Part shown: positions 42,944 through 52,583 of the stretch, piece after piece
Layout: every line of letters begins with the position of its first letter
Position numbering within the stretch: position 1 is the first letter of the stretch
Source: 40-80 sp040394775
Lineage (GTDB): Bacteria > Bacteroidota > Bacteroidia > Flavobacteriales_D > Crocinitomicaceae
Direction: 5' to 3'
DNA: 64,000 nucleotides
NCBI GenBank assembly: GCA_040394775.1
Contig: JBEBRN010000004.1
Coordinates: 1 to 64,000 of the forward strand
Program-made: the position numbers and the translations under genes
Notes under the pieces: model-generated
The model's input: only the letters and a program-made list of their open reading frames with translations
Told to the model about the DNA's origin: nothing
The model's database searches: none

Positions 42944-43684
42944 ATGAAAAAAATTATTCTTTTCGGAGCACTTCTCTCATTTTCTGTCTTAACGCCAAGT
43001 TGTGATACTGTTGATCAGCTTTTAGCTGGCGCTTCCAATAGTGGCGGTAGTAGTACTCCTGGTCTTTCCAATCAAGAAGTGGTGGCTGGTTTAAAAGAAG
43101 CATTAAATATTGGTATTGGCAATTCTGTCAACTTAGCTTCTGTTACAAATGGCTTTTTAAACAATGCTAAAATTCGCCTACCTTTTCCACAAGATGCTAT
43201 TAATGTTAGAAATAAAGCTATCGAATGGGGAATGAAAGGTCAAGTGGACAAGTTTGAAGAGACACTTAATAGAGCAGCGGAAGAAGCAGCGAAAGAAGCA
43301 CTTCCAATCTTCAAAAATGCCATTACAAGCATGTCAATTTCTGATGGTTTTGCTATTCTAAAAGGAGGAAATGGAGCAGCAACCAAATATCTAAGAGATA
43401 ATACTAAGTCCCAATTAGTTCAAGCGTTTTCACCTAAAGTAGCCAACGCCATTGACAAAGTGCAATTGACAAAATACTGGGAACCCATTATCTCAAAATA
43501 CAATTTAGCGGCACCACTAGCTGGTTACAATAAAGTTAACCCAGACTTAAACGCTTACGTTACCGAAATGGCAATTGATGGTTTATTCAAATTAGTCAAT
43601 GACGAAGAGAATAAAATTCGTGAAAATGCCGCTGCACGTGTAACGGATCTATTGAAAAAAGTATTCGGAAGTCTTGGAAAATAA
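42944..43684 (+). CDS. DUF4197 lipoprotein
   Basis: This 246-residue protein has a lipoprotein signal (FSVLTPSCDTVDQL, lipidation Cys at about residue 20). After a Gly/Ser-rich linker the DUF4197 domain follows, with GLKEALNIGIGNSVNLASV, FLNNAKIRLPFP and the C-terminal KIRENAAARVTDLLKKVFG. The domain is widespread in Bacteroidota and Proteobacteria and has no known activity. Its last 11 bases overlap the start of the next gene, indicating co-translation. Confidence 0.88.
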   Translation: MKKIILFGALLSFSVLTPSCDTVDQLLAGASNSGGSSTPGLSNQEVVAGLKEALNIGIGNSVNLASVTNGFLNNAKIRLPFPQDAINVRNKAIEWGMKGQVDKFEETLNRAAEEAAKEALPIFKNAITSMSISDGFAILKGGNGAATKYLRDNTKSQLVQAFSPKVANAIDKVQLTKYWEPIISKYNLAAPLAGYNKVNPDLNAYVTEMAIDGLFKLVNDEENKIRENAAARVTDLLKKVFGSLGK

Positions 43685-44555
43685 GAACATTCAATATCCT
43701 GATTCAGAGTTAGTCCTAAGTGGTGAAAATACTGTTTATCACTTAGGAATAACACCGAAAGATGTCGCTAAAACCATTCTTTTAGTCGGTGATCAAGATC
43801 GTGTAGGAATGATTTCTTCGAACTTTGACTCCATTTCTCACCAATCACAGCACCGTGAGTTTGTAGTTCATACTGGAATATATCAAGGAAAAGAAGTATC
43901 TGCTATTTCAACAGGAATTGGAACCGACAATATAGATATCGTTATCAATGAGTTGGATGCACTCTTCAATATCGATTTAATTGAACGTAAAGATAAACCG
44001 CAAACCACATCGTTGAATCTTATTCGAATCGGAACGTGTGGAATTTTGCAAGAACATATTCCTGTCAATAGTTTTATTCTCTCAAAATATGCTTTGGGAT
44101 TAGACAATGTCGCCCTTTTTTACGACATCCATTTTTCAAAAGAAGAACTTCTACTCGAAAAACAGATGAGAGAGCACTTACAATTACCCAATACTCTTCA
44201 TCCTTATTGTACAAAAGCTTCTGAATCGTTATTTTCGAAACTATCAAGTGAGCATACATTCGCAGGAATCACTGCTACTTCAAGTGGCTTTTATGGTCCA
44301 CAAGGTAGACTTTTACGCATTCCGTTGAGTACACACAACATGAACGAAAATCTTTCTTCCTTCCAATCAGTTGATGGGTTGCAAGTCGTTAATTTCGAGA
44401 TGGAAACCTCTGCGTTACTTTCACTCGGAAAAGAATTAGGACACGAGTGTTTAACGATTTGTCTAGGCATTGCAAACCGAAAGCGGAAAGAATTCTCAAG
44501 TGATTATCAATCACACATGGAACGCTTGATAAAATACGTTTTAGACACGATTTAA
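43674..44555 (+). CDS. Nucleoside phosphorylase family protein
   Basis: The 293-residue protein shows the PNP/UDP fold: a LLVGDQDRVGMISSNF phosphate loop, STGIGTDNIDIVINEL, LIRIGTCGILQEHIPV and, toward the end, VVNFEMETSALLSLGKELGH, with the Glu-Met-Glu ribose-binding motif. This matches uridine phosphorylase-like enzymes of Bacteroidota. The exact nucleoside cannot be told. It overlaps DUF4197 and precedes aroC by 11 bp. Confidence 0.88.
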   Translation: MENKNIQYPDSELVLSGENTVYHLGITPKDVAKTILLVGDQDRVGMISSNFDSISHQSQHREFVVHTGIYQGKEVSAISTGIGTDNIDIVINELDALFNIDLIERKDKPQTTSLNLIRIGTCGILQEHIPVNSFILSKYALGLDNVALFYDIHFSKEELLLEKQMREHLQLPNTLHPYCTKASESLFSKLSSEHTFAGITATSSGFYGPQGRLLRIPLSTHNMNENLSSFQSVDGLQVVNFEMETSALLSLGKELGHECLTICLGIANRKRKEFSSDYQSHMERLIKYVLDTI

Positions 44556-44566
44556 TTTTTAATAAA

Positions 44567-45649
44567 ATGGCGGGATCAACTTTTGGAAAGCTTCTAGAAC
44601 TCACCACCTTTGGAGAGTCACACGGCGAGGCAATCGGTGGAATCCTAGATGGTTTTCCCAGTAATATTGAAATTGACATAGAAGCCATCCAACACCAACT
44701 CGATCGTAGAAAACCAGGGCAATCCAAAATTACCACACAACGCAAAGAATCAGACGTAATCTCTTTTTTATCAGGAATTTTTGAGAATAAAACAACCGGC
44801 ACTCCTATCGCTTTTCTGATTCCAAACAACGATGCGAAATCACAAGATTATTCGCACCTAGAAAATAACTTTCGCCCGTCACACGCTGATTATACGTATT
44901 TCCAAAAATACGGTCATTACGATTATCGAGGTGGCGGAAGATCTAGCGCAAGAGAAACAGCTGTTCGTGTTGCAGCAGGTGCTATTTGTCAACAATTCTT
45001 ACTAAAAAAAGGTATTCAAATTAGTGCTTTTGTCGATCAAATAGGACCTATTCGTACGATGAAAACATCTATGCGTCAAACTGAAATTGACAGTACTTTG
45101 GTTCGCTGTCCTGATTTGGAGAAAGCGCAAGAAATGGAGCAGCTTGTAACTGAAACGCGTAAAAAAGGTGATACCATTGGTGGTGCTATTAAATGTATAG
45201 TTACAGGAATTCCAGCTGGATTAGGCGAACCCGTTTTTGATAAATTAAATGCCGTTTTAGCACATGCGATTTGTTCCATCAATGCTGTAAAAGGTTTTGA
45301 AATCGGCAGTGGATTTGATGCTATAGAACTATTTGGTTCCCAACACAACGACTTATTTAATACAGACGGAACAACAAAAACCAATAATAGTGGTGGCATA
45401 CAAGGAGGGATTTCTAACGGAATGCCTATTGTTTTTAGAACTGCATTCAAACCTGTTGCCACTATTCTACAAAAACAAACCTCTATTTCAAAAGATGGAG
45501 AAGAAGTGATTTTAGAAGGAAAAGGAAGACATGATCCGTGTGTCGTTCCTCGTGCCGTACCGATTATTGAAGCGATGACAGCTTTAGTGATGATGGATTT
45601 TTACTTACAACACAACGCATACGAGGGGATTGGAGAATTGAAAAAATAG
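44567..45649 (+). CDS. aroC: Chorismate synthase
   Basis: AroC converts EPSP to chorismate using reduced FMN, the last step of the shikimate pathway. The 360-residue protein has the signatures GESHGEAIGGILDGFP, RPSHADYTYFQKYGHYDYRGGGRSSARETAVRVAAGAI split across the N-terminal third, and CVVPRAVPIIEAMTALVMMD at the end. All conserved blocks are present and the length is normal. Other aro genes are not adjacent. It is followed six bases later by the peptidase gene. Confidence 0.97.
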   Translation: MAGSTFGKLLELTTFGESHGEAIGGILDGFPSNIEIDIEAIQHQLDRRKPGQSKITTQRKESDVISFLSGIFENKTTGTPIAFLIPNNDAKSQDYSHLENNFRPSHADYTYFQKYGHYDYRGGGRSSARETAVRVAAGAICQQFLLKKGIQISAFVDQIGPIRTMKTSMRQTEIDSTLVRCPDLEKAQEMEQLVTETRKKGDTIGGAIKCIVTGIPAGLGEPVFDKLNAVLAHAICSINAVKGFEIGSGFDAIELFGSQHNDLFNTDGTTKTNNSGGIQGGISNGMPIVFRTAFKPVATILQKQTSISKDGEEVILEGKGRHDPCVVPRAVPIIEAMTALVMMDFYLQHNAYEGIGELKK

Positions 45650-45655
45650 ATTAAA

Positions 45656-47050
45656 ATGAAAAATGTCGTTACCTTACTTTTACTAGCTGGATTTTCCTAT
45701 TCTGGAATCGCTCAAAAAATAAACGTCAAAGAAGATAGTATCATGCTGAGCAAGATCTATTCTGAAAGTCTCACCAATGGATATGCGTATGATGATTTAA
45801 GAATCTTATGCAAAGATGTTGGCTCACGATTATCGGGTTCTTTAGGTGCTGAAATGGCAGTTAAATGGGGATATCAAACATTAAAAAGTTATGACTTCGA
45901 CACTGTTTATCTACAAGAAGTAATGGTTCCTCATTGGGTAAGAGGAAATAAAGAAAAGGCATATCTAACAGAAGAAAATGGAAAAATTCATCCACTAAAT
46001 CTATTGGCATTAGGCGGTTCTGTTGGTACAAATGGGATCATCTCTGGAGAAGTTATACTCTTTAAAACATTGGATGATCTTCGAAATGCCGATAAAAATG
46101 TTGTTGCTGGAAAAATTGTTTTTGTAGCCCAACCGATGGATCAACATTTTCCGGCTGCTTTTAACGCCTATGGAAATGGATTCGAAGTTCGTGGTTCAAG
46201 TGCTTCAATTGCTGCTGAAAAAGGAGCAAAAGCGGTTTTGATTCGTTCGCTTAGTTTGAGTGAAAATGACTTTCCGAATACCGGCGTGATGAACTACAAA
46301 GAAGGAATTGACAAAATTCCGGCAGCAGCTTTATCCACGAACGATGCAACCGCACTAGAAAAACTAATCGGATCTTCCAGTCAACAGTTGATGGTTTATT
46401 TGGAAATGGATTGCCGCATGTTGCCTGAAATTAAATCGTACAATGTCATCGGTGAAATAACAGGTGCCAAATATCCGAAAAGCATCATTACTGTTGGTGG
46501 TCATTTAGATTCATGGGATGTTTCTGAAAGTGCGCACGACGATGGTGCTGGAATTGTTCATAGCATGGAATCTGTGCGGTTATTAACGGCCTTAAATTAC
46601 AAACCGCAACACACTATTCGTGTCGTGTTTTTCATGAATGAAGAAAATGGTAACAGAGGTGGAAAAGCGTATGCTAACATTGCCAAAGAGAAAAATGAAA
46701 ACCATATTTTTGCCATTGAAAGTGACGAAGGAGGTTTTACACCAAGAGGTTTTGACTTTGATGGTTCGGATAAAAAATATACGTTCATCCGTCAATTCTT
46801 ACCCTTATTTCAACCTTATTTTATTCATCAATTGGACAAAGGCTATTCTGGTGTTGACATCACTCCATTGAAATCTCAGTTCAGTAATGTTGGTTTATTT
46901 GGATTAGTTCCTGACAGTCAGCGTTATTTTGACATTCATCACAACGCCAACGATGTTTTTGAAAATGTCAACAAACGCGAATTGCAAATGGGAGCTGCAT
47001 CCATTTCCGCTTTGATTTATTTATTGGATAAGTATTGGGGAGAGGAATAG
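45656..47050 (+). CDS. M28-family zinc peptidase (carboxypeptidase Q-like)
   Basis: This 464-residue exported peptidase has a signal peptide (MKNVVTLLLLAGFSYSGIAQ), a PA-type insert (about residues 130-240, VLIRSLSLSENDFPNTG) and the di-zinc M28 core. Predicted ligands and catalytic residues are in GGHLDSWDVSESAHDDGAG, FMNEENGNRGG, AIESDEGGF and FDIHHNANDVF. These cover all five expected metal ligands, so it should be active. Substrates are probably dipeptides or N-terminal residues of peptides. It lies six bases after aroC. Confidence 0.9.
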   Translation: MKNVVTLLLLAGFSYSGIAQKINVKEDSIMLSKIYSESLTNGYAYDDLRILCKDVGSRLSGSLGAEMAVKWGYQTLKSYDFDTVYLQEVMVPHWVRGNKEKAYLTEENGKIHPLNLLALGGSVGTNGIISGEVILFKTLDDLRNADKNVVAGKIVFVAQPMDQHFPAAFNAYGNGFEVRGSSASIAAEKGAKAVLIRSLSLSENDFPNTGVMNYKEGIDKIPAAALSTNDATALEKLIGSSSQQLMVYLEMDCRMLPEIKSYNVIGEITGAKYPKSIITVGGHLDSWDVSESAHDDGAGIVHSMESVRLLTALNYKPQHTIRVVFFMNEENGNRGGKAYANIAKEKNENHIFAIESDEGGFTPRGFDFDGSDKKYTFIRQFLPLFQPYFIHQLDKGYSGVDITPLKSQFSNVGLFGLVPDSQRYFDIHHNANDVFENVNKRELQMGAASISALIYLLDKYWGEE

Positions 47051-47149
47051 AGACGGTGTGAGTGAGAGTGAGATTAAAGTTGATACGAAAGCACCTCCCC
47101 CTTTGTCCCTGCACTACCGCTTGGTCTTCAAAAGCAATGCTTTTTCTTC

Positions 47150-48685
47150 CCTCCGAAGGCTAATCTTTATACACATCTGCCCGTATGTGATTAAGTAGTT
47201 AACTGATTGAAATTCAACCAATTAGTATTGTTTTATAGTTTAAAATTCCGTATTTTTACAGATGAAAAACATCTGTTGTCCAGTTATTTACACTGAAAAA
47301 ATAAGAGATATTAGAATTCAAAAAAGAATCGGATTTTCTATGAGCAAAATGTTAACTTTAGGCAGTTCGATAATTAATCGCTTGTCGAGTTTGCACGCAG
47401 AAAAAATTGGATTTTATAGAATGCTTTCAAATACAAGATTCTCACACGACGACCTTTTAGGAGGTTCATTCAAACTTTGTGTTTCTAATATAGATACAGA
47501 ACATGTTTTGGCCATTCAGGATACTACGGAGTTTAATTATAGCGGTTTAAAGACTAAGTTAGGACCTGATGATCCTGACGTTGGACCAACTGGTTCGTCT
47601 AAGGTTACTGGGTTTTTCTGCCATCCTATGCTTGTAATTAATCCTGTTTCAAATTCACTAATTGGTTTTTCATCGGTCCAGATTTATAATCGAACTTGGG
47701 AACAACCAGGTAAAAAAGAACGAAAATACGCACAGTTAAATATTGAAGAAAAAGAATCCTATCGATGGATCAAATCATCTCTTGAGACAAAAGAATTACT
47801 ATCTGAAAACATTAAGGTTACTATTATTGGTGATCGTGAAAATGATATTTACGAAGACTTTGATAGAGTTCCAGACGGAAGGACTAATCTCCTAATTCGT
47901 TCTCGATGCGATAGAAATATCGTTGGTGAATATAAAAAGTTGTACAACTTACTTGAAAACACGAATGTGACAGGAAGTATTGAAGTTGAAATCACTGGAC
48001 AAAAGAATCGAAAAAAACGAACAGCTCAAATAGATATCAAATTTACAAAAGCAAAAATCTGCGCACCATCCAATGTAAAAGCTACTCAAAAAGATATTGA
48101 AATTTATGTGGTTGAAGCCACTGAAAACACTTCAACAATCCCGACGGGTGAAGCAGGTATTTCTTGGAAGTTGCTAACAACACATAAAATTGAGAATTTA
48201 GATCAGGCAGTTGAATGTATCAATTGGTATAAGAAACGTTGGTTAATCGAAGAACTTTTTAGAGTTATTAAAACAAAAGGATTTGAAATCGAGTCAAGTC
48301 AACTTGGAGATGGTTTTAAACTCAAAAAACTACTTGCAATGACATTAGAAGTTGCGCTACAAGTAATGCGCTTAAAACTAGCATTGGATGATGAAAATCA
48401 AAAACAAGACGATCAGTTTAATGCGAAAGAAATCAGGTTCTTAGCCAAAGTGAATGGAAAAATAGAAGGTGAAACTCAAAAGCAAAAGAATCCATACAAT
48501 GAGAACTCATTAGCTTGGGTAACTTGGATAATAGCTCGTATTGTGGTTGGACAGGCTACAAGTCACAAGCCCCACCAGGCTATTTAACAATAAAAAATGG
48601 CTTGGATAGATATCACCAACAATATGAAGGTTACTTGATGTTTTCTGATGATTAGGACTTATGTATAAAGATTAGCCTTTGGAGG
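47150..48685 (+). mobile_element. IS4-family insertion sequence
   Basis: The element is bounded by 24-bp terminal inverted repeats: CCTCCGAAGGCTAATCTTTA plus TACA at 47150-47173, and its reverse complement at 48662-48685, with one mismatch. It contains a single intact transposase. No clear target-site duplication is visible next to these ends, so the exact boundary may be off by a few bases. Confidence 0.85.
47262..48587 (+). CDS. IS4-family transposase
   Basis: This 441-residue DDE transposase has the first Asp in AIQDTTEFNYS, the second in VTIIGDRENDIYE and the third acidic residue in the IS4 Y-(2)-R-(3)-E-(6)-K signature YKKRWLIEELFRVIKTK. The frame is intact. An N-terminal helical domain and basic stretches precede the catalytic core. 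It occupies nearly the whole element between the terminal repeats and is likely functional. It lies between aroC-peptidase and SUI1-type genes and does not visibly interrupt a gene. Confidence 0.93.
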   Translation: MKNICCPVIYTEKIRDIRIQKRIGFSMSKMLTLGSSIINRLSSLHAEKIGFYRMLSNTRFSHDDLLGGSFKLCVSNIDTEHVLAIQDTTEFNYSGLKTKLGPDDPDVGPTGSSKVTGFFCHPMLVINPVSNSLIGFSSVQIYNRTWEQPGKKERKYAQLNIEEKESYRWIKSSLETKELLSENIKVTIIGDRENDIYEDFDRVPDGRTNLLIRSRCDRNIVGEYKKLYNLLENTNVTGSIEVEITGQKNRKKRTAQIDIKFTKAKICAPSNVKATQKDIEIYVVEATENTSTIPTGEAGISWKLLTTHKIENLDQAVECINWYKKRWLIEELFRVIKTKGFEIESSQLGDGFKLKKLLAMTLEVALQVMRLKLALDDENQKQDDQFNAKEIRFLAKVNGKIEGETQKQKNPYNENSLAWVTWIIARIVVGQATSHKPHQAI

Positions 48686-48785
48686 GGGCAGGGGGAGGGA
48701 AAATATAAAATGGCATTTGAATAATATCTTATTATAGATAACTCAGCGTGAGAATGAAAGACGATAGTATATTAAATGCATGCGT

Positions 48786-49127
48786 TTAATTTCCCCCTTT
48801 CAATTTCACTTTATAACCTTCTTTTTCTAAAAGTTCAGCTATTTTAGTCTTGAAATTTCCTTGAACGAGAATGATTCCGTCTTTTGCAGTTCCGCCAACA
48901 CCACATTTCTGCTTCAATAGTTTTCCTAAAGTGGCTAAATCATCTGCTGTTCCGACAAATCCTTCCACTAATGTAGCTTCTTTTCCTGCACGCTGCTTTC
49001 GGTCGATGGAAACATATAATTTTTGATCGCCATTCGATAAGGTATCTTGTTCTTTTTCTTCGTCGTATTCAAACTGATAACTTGGATTCGTTGAATACAC
49101 CACGTTTTTTGCATTTTTCTTTGCCAT
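48786..49127 (-). CDS. SUI1/eIF1-like translation factor (YciH type)
   Basis: This 113-residue SUI1-domain protein contains KLYVSIDRKQRAGKEATLVEGF and LATLGKLLKQKCGVGGTAKDG, ending KEGYKVKLKGGN, which match bacterial YciH/eIF1 homologues. They influence start-codon fidelity in vitro; the role in Bacteroidota is not established. Its start codon overlaps the stop codon of the upstream phosphodiesterase by one base. Confidence 0.93.
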   Translation of the reverse strand: MAKKNAKNVVYSTNPSYQFEYDEEKEQDTLSNGDQKLYVSIDRKQRAGKEATLVEGFVGTADDLATLGKLLKQKCGVGGTAKDGIILVQGNFKTKIAELLEKEGYKVKLKGGN

Positions 49128-49915
49128 TAAAATTCTATTACACTATTTAATAAATCATCTACTAAAATATAATCCGGTTGTTTCTTCAATTCTTTTTTTA
49201 GACGAGCAATCGAACGAACTTCATAAAGATAAACCTTATAATTTTTATCTTGTAAGAAACGTATTTCTTCTTTTGTGACTTTAGAAGCTTCAAACATAAA
49301 TCCAGTAACCTCTTCCTTATCGAGAGCGGAAGTAACTTGACTTATATTATCTATTTTTAAGATCAAAGGAAAGCCTAAATCTTTTAAATATGCGTATAAT
49401 TCCATCGTGCTTATATTAACCACAACATTCTCAGGCAATGGTCCTAATTTCTCAAAACATTTTTTAATCAATCCATAATCTATATCCGATTGTTGACATT
49501 GACTATAGTTTTTTCCATCTAAAATAATATGCTTATTAGAGTTTAACAATAATACATCTTTTAATTTAACAAGCTTTTCTTGGTGGAGTGTTTTATTGTG
49601 TAATCCCGACAAGTATTCATCCGTGGCATTTCTTACACATCCTTGACCATTCGTTCTATCACTCAGTTCAGAATCGTGAAATAACCACAAAGTAGAGTCA
49701 GCAGAAATACTTATATCTATCTCAACACCATAACAATTATCTAAGCTCAATGCGTACTTTATTCCTTCCATTGAATTATCTACAAATAGACCGTTCCACT
49801 GCGTCATTCCACTCCCAGCATGTCCAATGATTTTTGTTTGAATAGACGATTTCTCTTTGCTACAGCTAGCAACAATCAAAGTAATAAAAAACAAAATAAT
49901 AACTCTAAAATGCAT
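49127..49915 (-). CDS. Glycerophosphodiester phosphodiesterase-like lipoprotein
   Basis: This 262-residue protein starts at MHFRVIILFFITLIVASCSK, with the lipidation Cys in VASC; an earlier Met adds three residues. The GDPD-type barrel is shown by GHAGSGMTQWNGLFVDNSME, the metal-site CYGVEIDISISADSTLWLFHDSEL and a C-terminal strand YKVYLYEVRS. It would hydrolyse glycerophosphodiesters at the cell envelope. It lies between the SUI1 gene and an outer-membrane-like protein gene that overlaps its start. Confidence 0.87.
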   Translation of the reverse strand: MHFRVIILFFITLIVASCSKEKSSIQTKIIGHAGSGMTQWNGLFVDNSMEGIKYALSLDNCYGVEIDISISADSTLWLFHDSELSDRTNGQGCVRNATDEYLSGLHNKTLHQEKLVKLKDVLLLNSNKHIILDGKNYSQCQQSDIDYGLIKKCFEKLGPLPENVVVNISTMELYAYLKDLGFPLILKIDNISQVTSALDKEEVTGFMFEASKVTKEEIRFLQDKNYKVYLYEVRSIARLKKELKKQPDYILVDDLLNSVIEF

Positions 49916-50411
49916 ATAGCACACCTATTGTAAATTGATAACCAAGATTTAATTTCCGAACAGAATAAGCTGGCTTAGGGCTTATCAGCTCACTATACAA
50001 ACCTCCTAAAATACTATTTCTAAACCGAATCTTATTTCCAATCTCATACGAAAAACCTATATATTCTTCCAAAACATGAAGTCGTTGATGAGTTGTCTTT
50101 CCCAATCTCATAGTGCTATAACTAAACGTATTGGTGGCGAATAATTGGACTAAATCGTGATTTAAAAACCTATAATCGTAATTAACTGAGATTTGAGGGA
50201 AATAGTGATTTTGAACAAATGCTCGTTGAATACCAAAACCATATATCAATCCTACTTGGTGATTTTCCTTTTGAAAGGAACCATTGACATTCAGGAAAAG
50301 ATCTCGTGGTTTAAATTCGGTAGAAATACCCACTTTAAATGTTTGTGAAAAAACCTGTGTAAAACAAAAGAATGAAATAAGAAATAAAAGAGACTTCAAA
50401 ACATATAACAA
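49905..50411 (-). CDS. Exported protein of unknown function, beta-strand rich
   Basis: This 168-residue protein has an N-terminal signal (SLLFLISFFCFTQVFSQT) and a mature part with alternating aromatic and polar strands (YDYRFLNHDLVQLF, LNLGYQFTIGVLYAF) ending in Phe, as in small outer-membrane barrels. No family is recognised. It overlaps the phosphodiesterase gene and is probably in the same operon. Confidence 0.65.
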   Translation of the reverse strand: MLYVLKSLLFLISFFCFTQVFSQTFKVGISTEFKPRDLFLNVNGSFQKENHQVGLIYGFGIQRAFVQNHYFPQISVNYDYRFLNHDLVQLFATNTFSYSTMRLGKTTHQRLHVLEEYIGFSYEIGNKIRFRNSILGGLYSELISPKPAYSVRKLNLGYQFTIGVLYAF

Positions 50412-50489
50412 ATTTATAGAACAAAAGTAGTATTGCTTTTGGGCTGTTTTGACAAATTTAATTACATTTATGTTTCAAAAAAAATAAAC

Positions 50490-52088
50490 ATGAAAGTTTT
50501 ACAACAAACGATATTAATTACACTCCTACTTTTTACAAGCTTCCATTCATTCTCACAAAAAGGAAAAGATGATAACCTAAGACGATTTAACCAAGTTGCT
50601 AGTTACATTGATGCAGCTTATGTGGAAGATGTCGATTATGAAAAGATTGTCAACAAAGCAATCGAAGCGATGATTGGTGAACTTGACCCGCACTCTGCCT
50701 TTATTCCCAAAGAAGAAGTAGCCGCAGCTGACGAAAAAATCAGAGGTGATTTTGTTGGAATTGGTGTTCGTTTTCAAGTAATGAAAGATACGATGAATGT
50801 TTCGTCCGTTATTTCTGGTGGTCCCTCAGAAAAAGTAGGGTTACAGGATAACGACCGTATTGTTTTTGTCGATGATGAGCCTATAGCAGGTGTTAAAATG
50901 TCGACTTATGAGATACGTAAACGTTTGATGGGAGAATTAGGCACCAAAGTTAAGGTGACGGTTTTTAGAGGAAAAGGAAATAAACGTATCGATTTCAATA
51001 TTACACGAGGTAAAATCAGAATAAATTCGGTCGATTGTGCATACATGATTGACAATACCATTGGATATATTCGACTAAATGCTTTTTCTCGTTCTACAAC
51101 GGAGGAAATTGATTCCAGTATAACCTTACTAAAGAATCAAGGTATGAAGCAATTGGTACTCGATTTACAGAACAATTCTGGTGGATTGATGTATGCGGCA
51201 CGTGATCTAGCGGATAACTTCATTTCAGGAAATAGACTAATTGTATATTCTCAAGGAAAAAGACAACCACGAATGGACCTAAATGGAGGGCTGAAAAATC
51301 AATTTGAAAAAGGTGAATTAGTTGTATTGATAAACGAATTTTCGGCTTCAGCAAGTGAAATTGTGGCAGGAGCTATCCAAGATTGGGATCGAGGACTTAT
51401 CGTTGGAAGACGTTCATTTGGAAAAGGGTTGGTGCAACGTCCAATTCCATTAATTGACGGTGCTGAATTGCGTTTAACCATTGCGAAATATTATACACCT
51501 TCGGGAAGAAACATTCAAAAACCATATGAAGGCGTTGATGATTATGAAATGGATTATTTGAAACGCATGAAGCATGGTGAGATGGTCACTAAAGATTCGA
51601 TTCACTTTCCTGATTCATTAAAGTACAAAACTTTAATTAAGAAACGGGATGTATACGGCGGTGGCGGTATTATGCCAGATGTTTTTGTACCAATGGACAC
51701 AACATCTTTAACCCCTTATTTCAATAGTTTATTCAGAGGCGGTCACTTTAATGCCTTCACCTTTGAATATTCAAAAGAAAACAAAGCAAAATTGTTAGAG
51801 CAATATCCGACAATCGCAGCATTTAAAAGTGGCTTTAAAGTCGACGAGCAACTTCGTACTGCTTTTACCGATTATGCATTCAAGGAAGATTCAACACTTG
51901 TATATAATGCTGAAGAATACGAAAAGAATAAAAATTATATCGAAATACGTTTAAGAGGATTGATTGCTTCTGACTTATATGGTTTTGAAAGTTCATTTGA
52001 AATTTTAAATGAACTGAACCAATCATTGCAAGAAGCGATTCGTATTTTAAGAAACAACGAATATTCAAAATTCAAACTCGATAAATAA
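50490..52088 (+). CDS. S41-family C-terminal processing protease
   Basis: This exported CtpA-like serine protease has 532 residues from MKVLQQTILITLLLFTSFHS. A Met 19 codons upstream lacks a signal peptide and is not used. After the signal come a helical region, a PDZ domain (about residues 75-165, GVRFQVMKDTMNV...VDDEPIAG), and the catalytic domain with the Ser in NEFSASASEIVAGAIQD and the Lys in GRRSFGKGLVQRP. The rest (about 380-530) is a long helical C terminus. Periplasmic processing or quality control is expected. The stop overlaps the next ATG by one base. Confidence 0.93.
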   Translation: MKVLQQTILITLLLFTSFHSFSQKGKDDNLRRFNQVASYIDAAYVEDVDYEKIVNKAIEAMIGELDPHSAFIPKEEVAAADEKIRGDFVGIGVRFQVMKDTMNVSSVISGGPSEKVGLQDNDRIVFVDDEPIAGVKMSTYEIRKRLMGELGTKVKVTVFRGKGNKRIDFNITRGKIRINSVDCAYMIDNTIGYIRLNAFSRSTTEEIDSSITLLKNQGMKQLVLDLQNNSGGLMYAARDLADNFISGNRLIVYSQGKRQPRMDLNGGLKNQFEKGELVVLINEFSASASEIVAGAIQDWDRGLIVGRRSFGKGLVQRPIPLIDGAELRLTIAKYYTPSGRNIQKPYEGVDDYEMDYLKRMKHGEMVTKDSIHFPDSLKYKTLIKKRDVYGGGGIMPDVFVPMDTTSLTPYFNSLFRGGHFNAFTFEYSKENKAKLLEQYPTIAAFKSGFKVDEQLRTAFTDYAFKEDSTLVYNAEEYEKNKNYIEIRLRGLIASDLYGFESSFEILNELNQSLQEAIRILRNNEYSKFKLDK

Positions 52089-52582
52089 TGAAATATATTG
52101 CTTTATTAATAGGAATGATAGGGCTCATAAGCTGTTCAACAAAAGAACCAGAAAGTAATTCAGATGTTTCACCTTTTGCAGCGGGCGGTAAATACGAACA
52201 AGAGCTATCAAAAGAATTAGAGACTTTTCAAAAGGAAGAAGAAGCGACTCGTAAAGCCAACGAAGACAAACTGACTGATATTGAATTTGAAGAGAAGGAC
52301 TTTGATTTTGGAAGAATCAGAGTTGAATCTCAAAACGAACACTTTTTCGTAATCAAAAATACAGGGAAAAAACCGCTCATTATTGAGAATGTTCAAGCGA
52401 GTTGCGGTTGCACAACACCAATAAAACCCGAAAAACCGATTCCACCAGGACAAAAAGATTCTATAAAAGTGCAGTTTTCCCCTTTTCAAGGAATGTCAGG
52501 TTTAATAGAAAAAACGGTAACAGTTAAAACAAATACGTTTATTCCTGTCAATCAATTATTCATCCTAGCAACGGTAGAATAG
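52088..52582 (+). CDS. DUF1573 lipoprotein
   Basis: This 164-residue protein has a lipoprotein signal (GLISCSTKEPE) and an immunoglobulin-like DUF1573 domain (about residues 60-160) with FDFGRIRVESQNEHFFVIKN, VQASCGCTTPIKPEKPI and PGQKDSIKVQFSP. The domain is common in Bacteroidota envelope proteins, usually without known function. It follows the protease gene by a one-base stop/start overlap and converges with ruvC. Confidence 0.9.
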   Translation: MKYIALLIGMIGLISCSTKEPESNSDVSPFAAGGKYEQELSKELETFQKEEEATRKANEDKLTDIEFEEKDFDFGRIRVESQNEHFFVIKNTGKKPLIIENVQASCGCTTPIKPEKPIPPGQKDSIKVQFSPFQGMSGLIEKTVTVKTNTFIPVNQLFILATVE

Positions 52583-52583
52583 C

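Noticed and set aside
45076..45462. 128-codon open frame antisense to aroC
   Set aside because: aroC is complete and conserved on the other strand; no independent signal.
47262..48587. IS element interrupting a gene
   Set aside because: Both neighbours are full length and the flanks show no split reading frame.
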